DNA of 64,000 nt from Massilia sp. PDC64 (lineage in GTDB: Bacteria; Pseudomonadota; Gammaproteobacteria; Burkholderiales; Burkholderiaceae_D). The notes under the pieces are model-generated. The model saw nothing but the letters and a program-made list of their open reading frames with translations. It ran no database searches and was not told the DNA's origin. The stretch lies in NCBI RefSeq assembly GCF_900101265.1, contig NZ_FMZS01000010.1, positions 62,001 to 126,000 of the forward strand, read 5' to 3'. This document shows, piece by piece, positions 51,923 through 60,320 of this stretch. The position numbers and the translations under genes were made by a program. Numbering within the stretch: position 1 is the stretch's first letter; the number at the start of each line of letters is the position of its first letter.

Positions 51923-54046
51923 TCAGAAGTCGATCTTGGCGGTCGCCTTGAACATGCGCGGCATGCCCGAGGCCAGCAGGGCGCCGCCGGCGGCCGACCA
52001 GTAACGCTTGTCGCCGAGGTTTTCCGCGTTCACCTGGAAGCTGGTCGGATAGCCGCCGATCCGCGTGGCGTAGCGCACGCCGGCCGTGTAGATCGTATAG
52101 CCCGGAATGAAAGCGTTGTTCTCGTTGTTCACGGCACGCGGACCGGTGTAGTACGCGCCCGTGTTCACGCTCAGGCCTTCCACGAAACGCGTCTTGTATT
52201 CCAGGAAGACGCTGGCCGTGCGCTTGGCCGTGTTTTCCGGGATCTTGCCGATCACGTTCGCATTGACCGCGTTGCGCTGCTCGGCGTCCAGCAGCATGCC
52301 GGTGATGTACGTCTGCAGTTGCGGGGTGATCGCGCCGTTGAGCGAGAATTCCAGGCCCGAGTAGTGCGAGCGGCCGTCGACCACGAAGCGGTTGGCCGCG
52401 TTCGTGTATGCGGACGCGCGGTCGATCTGGAAGTAGGCGGCCGAGGCCATCAGGCCCGCGAACGCTTCCGTGCGGAAGCCGAGCTCGCGCGTCTTGCTGA
52501 CCGCCGGCGGCATCGCCTCGAACGCGTTGACCGTCGATGCCGGCGCGATGCCGGTTTCTTCCACACCTTCGAGGTAGGTCGCGTACAGGGTCGTGTCCGG
52601 GCGTACCTTGTAGACCAGGCCTGCCGACGGCGACGTCTTCTTGACCTTGTAGGTCGTCGTCGTGGTGGTGTTGCTGTAGTCGCTGTAGCGGGCGCCGACG
52701 AGGAAGCTCCAGTCCTGCGTGAAACGCATCTTGTCGAACAGGTAGATGCCCTTGTCGTCGATCGATTGCGGGTTGAACGTGAGGACGCTGCTCAGCGGCG
52801 GCGGCACCAGGTCGCGCGGGTCGTACATGTTCTGCTTGAACAGCACCGTCTGCACGTTCGGCGCATTCTGCGAACGCTTGTTCTGCATCGTCCCGATGGT
52901 GAGCTCGTGATCGACCAGCAGGTCGACGCGACCCGTCAGCTCCAGGCGCGCGTTCTTGTTGATATAGACCTGTCCGCGCACAAACTGCGTGCGCAACGTG
53001 CCCTCGCCGGTCGCGATGTTGTAGTTCAACATCTGGCCGAAGCTGCGGCGGGTACGGTCCGTCTCGGCGCGCCCGATCTCCGCCGTCAGGGCCCAGGCGT
53101 CGTTGATCGTGTAGTCGGTGCGGAGCAGGTAGTTCTGCGCCTTGGCATCGTAGTGGGACCACGGCCCCGACAGCAGCTTGGTCGGATCCTGCACGGGCGG
53201 CAGGGCGATGACGCCCTTCACGGCGGGCAGCAGTCCGATGCCGGCGTTCTCGACGATGTTCTTGTGGATGTTCTCGGCGTCGAAGCGGAAGGCCAGGTCC
53301 TCGGTCGCCTTCCAGTCCAGCGCGACGCTGCCGAACGTGCGGTTGCCGGTGCCGCCTTCGATGGCGTTGCGCAGGCGGCCGCCTGCGGCGTTGACGCGGA
53401 TGCCGAACTCGCCCTTGCCGCCGAACTTGCGGCCGAGGTCCACGGCGCCGACCAGTTGTCCGTACTCGTTGCCGCTGACCGAGAAGCTGGTCACCGGCGC
53501 CGTGGTGGCGCGCTTGGTCACGAGGTTGATGATGCCGGCCGGCGTCGAGAAGCCGTAGTACAGCGCGGACGAACCCTTGAGCGCCTCGACGCGTTCCTTG
53601 TTCTCCATCGGCAGGTCGATCAGGTTGATGACCGGCAGCGAGCCGTTCAGGCGGTAGTTGGTGCGCGCATCGACCGAGATGCCGCGGATCGCCAGCGAGT
53701 CGTTGACGCTGCCGCTGGTTTGCGAACGCGCCACGCCCGCCGAGTTCTTCAGCGCGTCGAACACACCCTGCGCATCCTGGGCTTCGAGCATCACCCGCGG
53801 AATGATGTTGACGGTGAAGGGAGCGTCGATCAACGCCTGGTCGCGGAACGCGCCCACCTGCACGTATTTCGACTTCAGGCCTTTGTCCTTTTCTCCGTTG
53901 ACGGTGACGATCTGCAGGACCGGCTTGCCCGCCGTGGGGTTGTCGTCAGGCGGCGGCGCGGCCTCGTCGGCCGCGTGGCCGGTCATGCAGACCAGCGCGA
54001 GGCTGATGCTGAGAGAAAGTGAATTGCGTTTGAAGTCTGTTTGCAT
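51923..54046 (-). CDS. TonB-dependent siderophore-type receptor
   Basis: 707 residues: signal peptide (LSISLALVCMTGHAAD), plug domain (~60-200; DAPFTVNIIPRVMLEAQ, SLAIRGISVDARTNYRLNG, ERVEALKGSSALYYGFSTPA) and a 22-strand barrel ending in KATAKIDF with terminal Phe. The plug pattern is that of siderophore receptors. No N-terminal signalling domain and no sigma/anti-sigma pair nearby. Starts at ATG 54046, with a long leader containing a 28-base palindrome. First gene of a probable receptor-astC-astD-astE transcript. Confidence 0.93.
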   Translation of the reverse strand: MQTDFKRNSLSLSISLALVCMTGHAADEAAPPPDDNPTAGKPVLQIVTVNGEKDKGLKSKYVQVGAFRDQALIDAPFTVNIIPRVMLEAQDAQGVFDALKNSAGVARSQTSGSVNDSLAIRGISVDARTNYRLNGSLPVINLIDLPMENKERVEALKGSSALYYGFSTPAGIINLVTKRATTAPVTSFSVSGNEYGQLVGAVDLGRKFGGKGEFGIRVNAAGGRLRNAIEGGTGNRTFGSVALDWKATEDLAFRFDAENIHKNIVENAGIGLLPAVKGVIALPPVQDPTKLLSGPWSHYDAKAQNYLLRTDYTINDAWALTAEIGRAETDRTRRSFGQMLNYNIATGEGTLRTQFVRGQVYINKNARLELTGRVDLLVDHELTIGTMQNKRSQNAPNVQTVLFKQNMYDPRDLVPPPLSSVLTFNPQSIDDKGIYLFDKMRFTQDWSFLVGARYSDYSNTTTTTTYKVKKTSPSAGLVYKVRPDTTLYATYLEGVEETGIAPASTVNAFEAMPPAVSKTRELGFRTEAFAGLMASAAYFQIDRASAYTNAANRFVVDGRSHYSGLEFSLNGAITPQLQTYITGMLLDAEQRNAVNANVIGKIPENTAKRTASVFLEYKTRFVEGLSVNTGAYYTGPRAVNNENNAFIPGYTIYTAGVRYATRIGGYPTSFQVNAENLGDKRYWSAAGGALLASGMPRMFKATAKIDF

Positions 54047-54120
54047 GGTGCGGTGTCCCCTGGAGTGAAGCGTTCGTGTCGTGGTGCCGGCGACGGCCGG
54101 GCTTGGCCGCCGGTGCCGGA

Positions 54121-54148
54121 GAATGCACAACTGCTTCTTTGTGCATTC
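54121..54148. repeat. Palindrome in the receptor leader
   Basis: Perfect 10-bp arms GAATGCACAA (54121-54130) and TTGTGCATTC (54139-54148) around 8 bases. On the receptor transcript it starts a few bases after the predicted start point. It could be an operator or a 5' stabilising hairpin. Confidence 0.75.
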
Positions 54149-54157
54149 CTTGAGGTA

Positions 54158-54192
54158 AGAATAGTGATGTCTTTTTTGTCTGTCAAATACAA
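54158..54192 (-). promoter_or_regulatory. Promoter with shared operator (TonB receptor)
   Basis: Minus-strand -35 TTGACA (54181-54186) and -10 TATTCT (54158-54163), 17-base spacing. The -35 lies in TTGTATTTGACAGACAAAA (54174-54192), nearly the same as the operator before the tannase-family gene, including the downstream AAAAGACA. Confidence 0.8.
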
Positions 54193-54412
54193 TCTTGTGA
54201 TTGTTTTTGAACTGTTGTGTATTTTGTCTCGCGGTACCGCTGATCTTGCGCCTCCATGGGTAGCGCGCACAGGCGACGCCCGGCCCCGCGTCGGTTGCGA
54301 TGCACTCTCAATTTAAAGAGTACAAAACGCCGGCAGGCACGAAATGCCGTTGTGCCAGTCCGCTGATTCAAGTATATTGCACTTTATAATGAAAAAATAC
54401 ATAGGGGGAGAC
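54193..54412. other. Divergent intergenic region
   Basis: About 220 A/T-richer bases between the receptor promoter and the beta-propeller gene. It has T-rich stretches such as GTTGTGTATTTTGTC (54214-54228), loosely like the shared operator, and short dyads. No gene was recognised. Confidence 0.5.
54385..54390 (+). promoter_or_regulatory. -10 box for the beta-propeller operon
   Basis: Perfect TATAAT at 54385-54390; the hexamer 17 bases upstream, CTGATT, is a poor -35. A ribosome site AGGGGGAG then precedes ATG 54413, leaving a short leader. Confidence 0.55.
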
Positions 54413-55519
54413 ATGTCCCGTTTGCGCCTCAAGATTGCGTTGGCGGCCGGCCTGGCCTGGTCCGTCGCGAATGCCTCGGCGCCCCTGGATCCGTACCGGC
54501 AGGAAGTGGCGACGGTCCTGCCGGGCACGGACACCGGCTGGGGCGCACTCGCGTTCGATGCCGACCGTTCCTGGCTGTTCATGGCGCGCCACGACGACGG
54601 CCTGACGGTCTTCGACGTGCGCACCCGCGAGGTGGTCGCCAACGTCGCGGGCACGACGGGCGCCGACAGCGTCGTGCTATTGCCCCGGCTCGATCGCGCA
54701 TACGTGGCCGGCACGGACGGTACCCTGACGACCGTCGCGCTGTCCACGCTCACGCTGATCAGGTGGGAAAAGATCGCCGATGCGCGCCTGAACGCCATCT
54801 TCCACGAGCCGTCCACCGATCGCGTCTACGCGGTCGCGGGAACGGCCCCGCGGTCTTCGACCCTGATTGCGCTCGATCCGAAGACGGGCAGGGTCATCGG
54901 CCGTACGGTGTTCGACGGCGGCAGGATGGACCGGCCCGCCACGGATGGCGCCGGCACCATCTTCGCCCCGTTGCGCGACCGGCACGTACTGTTGAAGCTG
55001 GAAGCCGCCGGCCTGCGCATCGGGCAGGCCTGGCCGCTCGCGCCGTGCGAACAGCCGGTCGCCGTCCATTACGACGAGGCCAGCAGGCGGGTGTTCGTCG
55101 GCTGCCGCGGCACGCATCCGATGTTCGTTGCGCTCGACCCGGCGACAGGCAGGGTCGTGGCCGCGCTGCCGATCGGGCAGGGCGTCGGCGGCCTCGTCTT
55201 CGATCGCGACAACCGCCTGGTCATCACGGCCAACGGCGCCGACGCGAGCATGACGGTGATCCGCCAGCTCGGCCCGGACCGGTATGCCCTGGTCGAAACC
55301 ATCGCCACGCGCCCGAAGGCGCGCGTGCTGGCCCTCGATCCCGCGACCCACAGCCTGTACTCGGTCACTGCGGGTTTCACCATCGCCGCGCCCGAACCCG
55401 GCAAACCGGCGCCGGCCCCGACGTATCACGCCGGCTCGTTCACGGTGCTGGCGTACGCGCGCATGCACCAGATGACGGAGCGGGAACGGCATGACCTGGA
55501 AGACGAGCACGAACATTAA
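54413..55519 (+). CDS. Secreted YncE-like beta-propeller protein
   Basis: 368 residues: signal peptide (LRLKIALAAGLAWSVANASA), then a seven-bladed YVTN/YncE-type beta-propeller with repeats such as LFMARHDDGLTVFDVRTRE and RVYAVAGTAPRSSTLIALDP. His/Glu-rich tail (HDLEDEHEH) could bind metal. YncE-type proteins are often linked to TonB receptors or iron. The ATG at 54413 has AGGGGGAG upstream; an ATG at 54389 is possible but poorer. First of a three-gene unit. Confidence 0.83.
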   Translation: MSRLRLKIALAAGLAWSVANASAPLDPYRQEVATVLPGTDTGWGALAFDADRSWLFMARHDDGLTVFDVRTREVVANVAGTTGADSVVLLPRLDRAYVAGTDGTLTTVALSTLTLIRWEKIADARLNAIFHEPSTDRVYAVAGTAPRSSTLIALDPKTGRVIGRTVFDGGRMDRPATDGAGTIFAPLRDRHVLLKLEAAGLRIGQAWPLAPCEQPVAVHYDEASRRVFVGCRGTHPMFVALDPATGRVVAALPIGQGVGGLVFDRDNRLVITANGADASMTVIRQLGPDRYALVETIATRPKARVLALDPATHSLYSVTAGFTIAAPEPGKPAPAPTYHAGSFTVLAYARMHQMTERERHDLEDEHEH

Positions 55520-55542
55520 ACCAAAACGAGAGGATGACACCC

Positions 55543-57312
55543 ATGCGTAGCGTTTCCAACCTGCTGGCCGCCCTGCTGTGCGCCGCGGCGATCGCCGGCC
55601 CGGCCGCCGCCGGCCACGACAAGTCCGCCGACCTCATTCTGTACAACACGAAGGTCTGGACCGTCGACGACAGCAAGCCCGTGGCGCAGGCGGTGGCGGT
55701 GCGCGGCAAGCACATCGTCAGGGTCGGCGGCAACGACGAGGTACTGGCGCTGAAAGGACCGCGCACGCGCGTGCTGGACCTGCAGGGCCGGCTGGTGCTG
55801 CCCGGCTTTAACGATTCGCACACGCACTTCGGCAACGCCGCCGAATGGTTTTTCCAGGTGCCGCTGACCGACGTGAACGACGTGAAGCTGATGGCCGACC
55901 GCATCGCGCGGGTGGCGGCGCGGGTGCCCAAGGGGATGTGGATCACCGGCGGCGACTGGGGCACCAGCGCGGCCAATGCGGCCGCCAAAAAACGCGAGGC
56001 CGGCTTCGAGCCGCTCGTGCCCGACCTGAAGACCATCGACGCGGTGTCGCCCGACCATCCTTTGCTGTTCCGCCGTTTCGACCACGTCTACTTCGCCAAT
56101 TCGGCGGCGCTGAAGCTCGCGCGCCTGTCGGCGAAGACGCCGGACCCGGCGGGCGGGCGTTACGGCAGGGACCCGGCCACGGGCGAATTGAACGGCATGT
56201 TGTACGGCGCCGCCGGCGAGGGGCTCGAGCGCCAGCTGCCGCCGATGAACCTGCAGCAGAGGATGATCGGCGCGCGCGCCGTGGCGAAGGACCTCAACCG
56301 CGTCGGCATCACGTCGATCACCGACATCGCCCGCTATCCCGACCTGTCCGAGGAAAAGCTGTATCCGTTCTTCGTCGAGCGCAGCGCGACCGACATGCGG
56401 ATCTTCGAGGGCCTGCGCAAGAACGGCGACCTGACGCTGCGCGTCAACATGCTGGTGCCGATCGAAACGGAAAAGAACCTCGTGGCGCACAGGATCAAGC
56501 CGACGGCGGGCGACAAGTGGATCCGTCTCGGCGGGCTCAAGGCCTACGGCGACAGCGGCGTGATGTACAAGCCGGTGGCCGGCAACGGGTTGCCCAGCGA
56601 ATGGTCGTACCGCTTTCCGGGCGAATCCGCATTCGCGCATGAGGTGCTGGAAGCCGACCGCGATGGCTACGACGTCGGCGTGCACATCATCGGCGACAAG
56701 GCGTCGCATGAACTGATCGAATGGTATGCCGACGCGATCCGCCGCAACCCGGCGCGCGACCGGCGCTTCCGCCTGATCCACATCTGGCACACGACGCCCG
56801 AAGACATCCGCCGCGCGGGCAAGCTTGGCCTGATCGCGGACGTGCAACCGTACCACCTGCCGCGCGAAGTGGCGCTCGTCGGGAACACGCTCGACGACGA
56901 GCGCGCCCGGTCGACGCATGCATGGAAGAGCATGATCGACGCCGGCATCGTGCTCAACCTGGGTTCCGACATGCCCGGGTCGTACAACCGCCTGCACGTG
57001 TCGCCGTACAACCCGCTCGAAAACATCTATTTCGCCGTCACGCGCACCGACAAGACCGGCTATCCGGCGGGCGGGTGGCATCCCGAGCAGAAGCTGACCG
57101 TGGAGCAGGCCATCAAGGCCTATACGCTGAACCCGGCCTGGTCCTCGCGCGAGGACAGGATCAAGGGCAGCATCACCGAGGGCAAGCTGGCCGACATCGT
57201 CGTGCTGTCGAAGGACATCCTGACCTCGGCGCCCGAGGACTACCTCAAGACGGACGTGCTGTACACCATACTCAATGGCAGGATTCTCGATACGAAGGAG
57301 GAAGTGCAATGA
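55543..57312 (+). CDS. Secreted amidohydrolase, YtcJ-like
   Basis: 589 residues: signal peptide (LLAALLCAAAIAGPAAAG) then amidohydrolase-3 domain. Metal ligands in GFNDSHTHFGNA, Asp/His-rich core VHIIGDKASHELIEWY, LIHIWHTTPED, and GSDMPGSYNRLHVSP. The family hydrolyses amide or formamide bonds; substrate unknown. GAGAGG fits the ATG at 55543 better than the ATG at 55534. Its end overlaps the next gene by ATGA. Confidence 0.86.
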   Translation: MRSVSNLLAALLCAAAIAGPAAAGHDKSADLILYNTKVWTVDDSKPVAQAVAVRGKHIVRVGGNDEVLALKGPRTRVLDLQGRLVLPGFNDSHTHFGNAAEWFFQVPLTDVNDVKLMADRIARVAARVPKGMWITGGDWGTSAANAAAKKREAGFEPLVPDLKTIDAVSPDHPLLFRRFDHVYFANSAALKLARLSAKTPDPAGGRYGRDPATGELNGMLYGAAGEGLERQLPPMNLQQRMIGARAVAKDLNRVGITSITDIARYPDLSEEKLYPFFVERSATDMRIFEGLRKNGDLTLRVNMLVPIETEKNLVAHRIKPTAGDKWIRLGGLKAYGDSGVMYKPVAGNGLPSEWSYRFPGESAFAHEVLEADRDGYDVGVHIIGDKASHELIEWYADAIRRNPARDRRFRLIHIWHTTPEDIRRAGKLGLIADVQPYHLPREVALVGNTLDDERARSTHAWKSMIDAGIVLNLGSDMPGSYNRLHVSPYNPLENIYFAVTRTDKTGYPAGGWHPEQKLTVEQAIKAYTLNPAWSSREDRIKGSITEGKLADIVVLSKDILTSAPEDYLKTDVLYTILNGRILDTKEEVQ

Positions 57313-58010
57313 AGGCGGCCTGTCTGTTTGCGTTGGCGCTGCTGGCACCATTGCCGGTGCTGGCGCAGCATTGCGGTGGGACCGTGCGGGCGGCGACGCC
57401 GGCCATGGCCAGGAAGGACCCGCCCAAGTGGATGGCACAGCACGAGGCCATCCGGGCGAAGGTGGAGGCCGGACAGCCGGTGGACGTCGTGTTCGTCGGC
57501 GACAGTATCACGGCCCATTTTTCCGACGACGACCGCTTCGCACGCCTGCCCGGCCTGGCGGGACGCGCCACGCTGAACCTGGCGGTGCCCGGCGACCAGA
57601 CGGAAAACGTGCTGTGGCGGCTCGATCACCTGCCGTTGGAAAAGATCCACCCGGCGCAGGTCGTGCTGCTGATCGGCACCAACAACCTGCGCGGCGACGA
57701 TACGGCCTGCGACATCGTGGCGGGCATCGACGCCATCCTCGGCCGCCTGCACAAGGCCTGGCCCGATGCGCAGGTCGTCGTGATCGGGATCCTGCCGCGC
57801 GGGAAGGACATGCAGTTCGCCCTCGACCGCCGGCGCGCGGTCAACGCGGCGCTGGCGGCGCGCGCCGACATCCGCTTCGTCGATCCCACCGAGGCCTTCG
57901 CCTGCGGCGGTACCAATACCTGCGGCTATTACCAGGACGACCTGCTGCACCTGCTGCCGGCCGGCTACGAACGCCTGTGGTCGGTACTGCGACCGCAGCT
58001 CGAACGCTAG
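57309..58010 (+). CDS. Secreted SGNH/GDSL hydrolase
   Basis: 233 residues: signal peptide (ACLFALALLAPLPVLAQ), then SGNH fold with block I VFVGDSITAHF, block III GTNNLRG and block V DLLHLLPAGY (catalytic Asp and His). Esterase/lipase or sugar acetyl-esterase activity is typical; closest in layout to PAF-acetylhydrolase beta-type enzymes. Coupled to the amidohydrolase gene by a 4-base overlap. Confidence 0.88.
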   Translation: MKAACLFALALLAPLPVLAQHCGGTVRAATPAMARKDPPKWMAQHEAIRAKVEAGQPVDVVFVGDSITAHFSDDDRFARLPGLAGRATLNLAVPGDQTENVLWRLDHLPLEKIHPAQVVLLIGTNNLRGDDTACDIVAGIDAILGRLHKAWPDAQVVVIGILPRGKDMQFALDRRRAVNAALAARADIRFVDPTEAFACGGTNTCGYYQDDLLHLLPAGYERLWSVLRPQLER

Positions 58011-58017
58011 CGGTGCA

Positions 58018-58043
58018 TTGTATTTATTTGTATAAAAATACAA
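58018..58043. repeat. A/T-rich inverted repeat between convergent genes
   Basis: Arms TTGTATTT (58018-58025) and AAATACAA (58036-58043). It lies after the SGNH gene and before the GntR terminator; probably part of the transcript end for both, though its sequence also resembles the half-site of the shared operator (TTGTATTT). Confidence 0.5.
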
Positions 58044-58070
58044 AAAAGGCCGGCCGCATCAGGCCGGCTT
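58042..58070 (-). terminator. Rho-independent terminator of the GntR gene
   Basis: On the minus strand the hairpin GCCGGCC/GGCCGGC (58049-58068) is followed by a run of T (58042-58047). The loop contains the stop codon of the regulator, so termination starts within the gene end. Confidence 0.85.
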
Positions 58071-59036
58071 CGGACCCTTCGGCGGCTTCGGCGTCGCAAT
58101 CTTGAGGTGATGGCGCATCAGGGCGGCGGCCAGTTCGCGGTCGTCCTGTTCGATGGCCTCGATGATGCCCAGGTGCTCGGCACAGGACGCCTTCACGCGC
58201 AGCGTGCGGTAGTAGGCGGCCGTTTCGTCCAGGCGGCGCAGGTTGTTCTGCTGCTGCATCGCCTGCACGATGTAGCGGTTGCCTGAGAAGCGCGCCACCA
58301 TTTCGTGGAAGGCGGCGTTGAGGGCGAAGAACTCGCCCGAGCTGGGCAGGTAGTCCGGCGTGTCGAGCACGCGCTGGTGCGCCTCCTTGACCCGCTGCAG
58401 CAAGGCCGGATCGACCTTCCACGTCGGCTCCAGGAACGAACTGCATTCGACGATCATGCGGAAGCGGTAGCTCTCGGCCATCGCCTGCGAGCCGCCGAGC
58501 GAGGGCATGAATTGCCAGCCGTGTCCGGTGCGCTTGACGATCAGGCCTTCCGACGCCATGCGCATCAGCGTCTTGGTCAACAGGCTGCGCGGCGCCGGAT
58601 AGCGGCTCAGCAGCTCTTTCTCGGTGACGGCTTCGGGCAACCGGTCGTGGATGCGGTCGACGACGATTTCCTTGTACAGCTCGTCCACGGTGAGCGAACC
58701 GGTCGTCAGGTCGTCGAGGTCGACCTCGGCACCGCCGCGGCTGACGAAATAGCCGGCGTTGGCGCGGTACTCGATCATCTGGCGCTCCGCCAGCAGCTTG
58801 AACGCGGCGCGCACGGGCGTGCGCGACACGCCGTAGCGCGCACCGAACGATTCTTCGGTCAGGTGCGCGCCGACCGGCAGCGTCCCGTCGCGGATTTCCT
58901 TGCCGATGCGATCGGCGAGTTCGAGCTGCAATGCGCTGGGGGCATTCGTCTTGGGCGCAGCTGCTTCGGCGGGGGCTGCCTTGGGCGCGGCGCCTTTGGG
59001 TACACGCTTGGTCTGGCGCGTAGCGGCTTTGCTCAT
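58059..59036 (-). CDS. GntR-family regulator with two winged-helix segments
   Basis: 325 residues. After an Ala/Lys/Pro-rich leader (~1-35) comes a canonical winged helix (RIGKEIRDGTLPVGAHLTEE, RYGVSRTPVRAAFKLLAERQ). A second winged-helix-like segment follows (HDRLPEAVTEKELLSRYPAP, SLLTKTLMRMASEGLIVKRT) at ~120-185, and then an FCD-like ligand-binding domain. The start at 59036 has GAAAGAG upstream. Divergent from the C45 hydrolase-ABC importer unit, which it probably regulates. Confidence 0.85.
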   Translation of the reverse strand: MSKAATRQTKRVPKGAAPKAAPAEAAAPKTNAPSALQLELADRIGKEIRDGTLPVGAHLTEESFGARYGVSRTPVRAAFKLLAERQMIEYRANAGYFVSRGGAEVDLDDLTTGSLTVDELYKEIVVDRIHDRLPEAVTEKELLSRYPAPRSLLTKTLMRMASEGLIVKRTGHGWQFMPSLGGSQAMAESYRFRMIVECSSFLEPTWKVDPALLQRVKEAHQRVLDTPDYLPSSGEFFALNAAFHEMVARFSGNRYIVQAMQQQNNLRRLDETAAYYRTLRVKASCAEHLGIIEAIEQDDRELAAALMRHHLKIATPKPPKGPKPA

Positions 59037-59082
59037 GGGCTCTTTCAGGAAGGGGGATGAGGAAAGTGACAATTATGCCCAA

Positions 59083-59128
59083 TTTCGTATCAAACGAAAA
59101 TAGAAAACATTCTGATTGCACTTTTCGT
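59083..59128. promoter_or_regulatory. Candidate operator for the GntR regulator
   Basis: Perfect dyad TTTCGTATCAAACGAAA at 59083-59099 and another TTTCGT at 59123-59128, 40 bases (about four helical turns) apart, in the divergent gap between the regulator and the C45 gene. GntR/FCD regulators usually bind such dyads beside their own gene. Confidence 0.55.
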
Positions 59129-59173
59129 CGATTTAATACAAAATGAGCTCACCAATACTGAAGGAGTCATACA

Positions 59174-60286
59174 ATGTCACTTGAACAGGATTTCCCGCTG
59201 GTCGAAGTCAGCGGCACACCTTTCGAGCGCGGCCTGCAGCATGGCCGCGCCGTGCCGGAGCGGGTCAAGGGAAGCGTCGCCCTGTACCGCGACCAGCTGG
59301 CCAAGCGGGGCGTCGATGGCGCGACCATCGTGGTCCTGGCGCGCAGGGTGATCCCGAAGATCGTCGCGTTCGATCCTGCCTATTTCGAAGAGATGCAGGG
59401 CATGGCCGAGGGCGCCGGCGTGAGCATCGAAGACATCGTGCTGGTCAATTGCCGCACCGAGATGATGTTCGGCCACAGTGCGCTGAAGGAGGCGCGCGAC
59501 GTGCTCGACGACGGCTGCACCGGCTTCGTGGTCTTGCCCGGCGCCAGCGCGAACGGCCGCCTCATGCATGCCCACAACTGGGACTGGCGCGAAGCCTGCA
59601 CGGATACCGGCATCGTCCTCAAGGTGCTCAAGCACGGCGACGGTCCGGACATGCTGATGTTCACGGAAGCGGGCACGCTGGGCCGCCACGGTTTCAACTC
59701 GGCCGGACTGTCCCTGTCGGGGAATTTCCTGACCAGCGATCGCGACTACAAGGAAGCGGGCGACGTGCCGCTGGGCCTGCTGCGCCGCAAGATCCTGGAA
59801 TGCGCGAACATCACCGCCGCGCTGCGCATCCTGTTCACGACGCGCCGCTACTGCTCGAACAACGTGATGCTGGCGCACGCGGGCGGCGAGGCGATCGACC
59901 TCGAGTGCGCACCGGACGAAGCGTTCTGGATCACGCCGGAGGACGACCTGCTGGTGCACGCCAACCACTGGATCAGCACCCCCGCGCGCTGCAAGCTGGT
60001 CGACCTGGGCCTGGCGAACACGCCCGATTCGATCTACCGCCAGCGCCGCGTCACCGCGCTGCTGCAGCAGAGCCGGGCCAAGGGCAAGATCGACTGGGAT
60101 ACCGTGAAGGCCACGCTGGCCGACGAATTCGGCAAGCCGGAAGCGATCCTGACCTCGCCCGCGCCCGCCGCCTTCAACAGCGTCTACTGCACGGTGGCCA
60201 CCACGCTGATGGATCCGGCCGAACGCACGATGTGGGTGGCACGCAAACCGTATGCCGGACGCAACTTCGTCGAGTATCGCTTGTGA
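59174..60286 (+). CDS. C45-family autoproteolytic acyltransferase/hydrolase
   Basis: 370 residues of the acyl-CoA:6-aminopenicillanic acid acyltransferase-like family (peptidase C45). The nucleophile Cys is in DDGCTGFVV (~115), where the precursor would cleave itself between Gly and Cys; AHNWDW and SLSGNFL follow. Such enzymes cut or transfer acyl groups on amides. No signal peptide, so it acts in the cytoplasm. GAAGGAG precedes the ATG. Lies 34 bases before the ABC importer genes, so its substrate is probably imported by them. Confidence 0.86.
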   Translation: MSLEQDFPLVEVSGTPFERGLQHGRAVPERVKGSVALYRDQLAKRGVDGATIVVLARRVIPKIVAFDPAYFEEMQGMAEGAGVSIEDIVLVNCRTEMMFGHSALKEARDVLDDGCTGFVVLPGASANGRLMHAHNWDWREACTDTGIVLKVLKHGDGPDMLMFTEAGTLGRHGFNSAGLSLSGNFLTSDRDYKEAGDVPLGLLRRKILECANITAALRILFTTRRYCSNNVMLAHAGGEAIDLECAPDEAFWITPEDDLLVHANHWISTPARCKLVDLGLANTPDSIYRQRRVTALLQQSRAKGKIDWDTVKATLADEFGKPEAILTSPAPAAFNSVYCTVATTLMDPAERTMWVARKPYAGRNFVEYRL

Positions 60287-60320
60287 TGACTGGCTGCTAA
60301 AGTATTGCCAGGGGAAATAA

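Noticed and set aside
51731..54022. Plus-strand open frame across the TonB receptor
   Set aside because: Shadow of the receptor gene; rich in Arg, Val and His with no motif.
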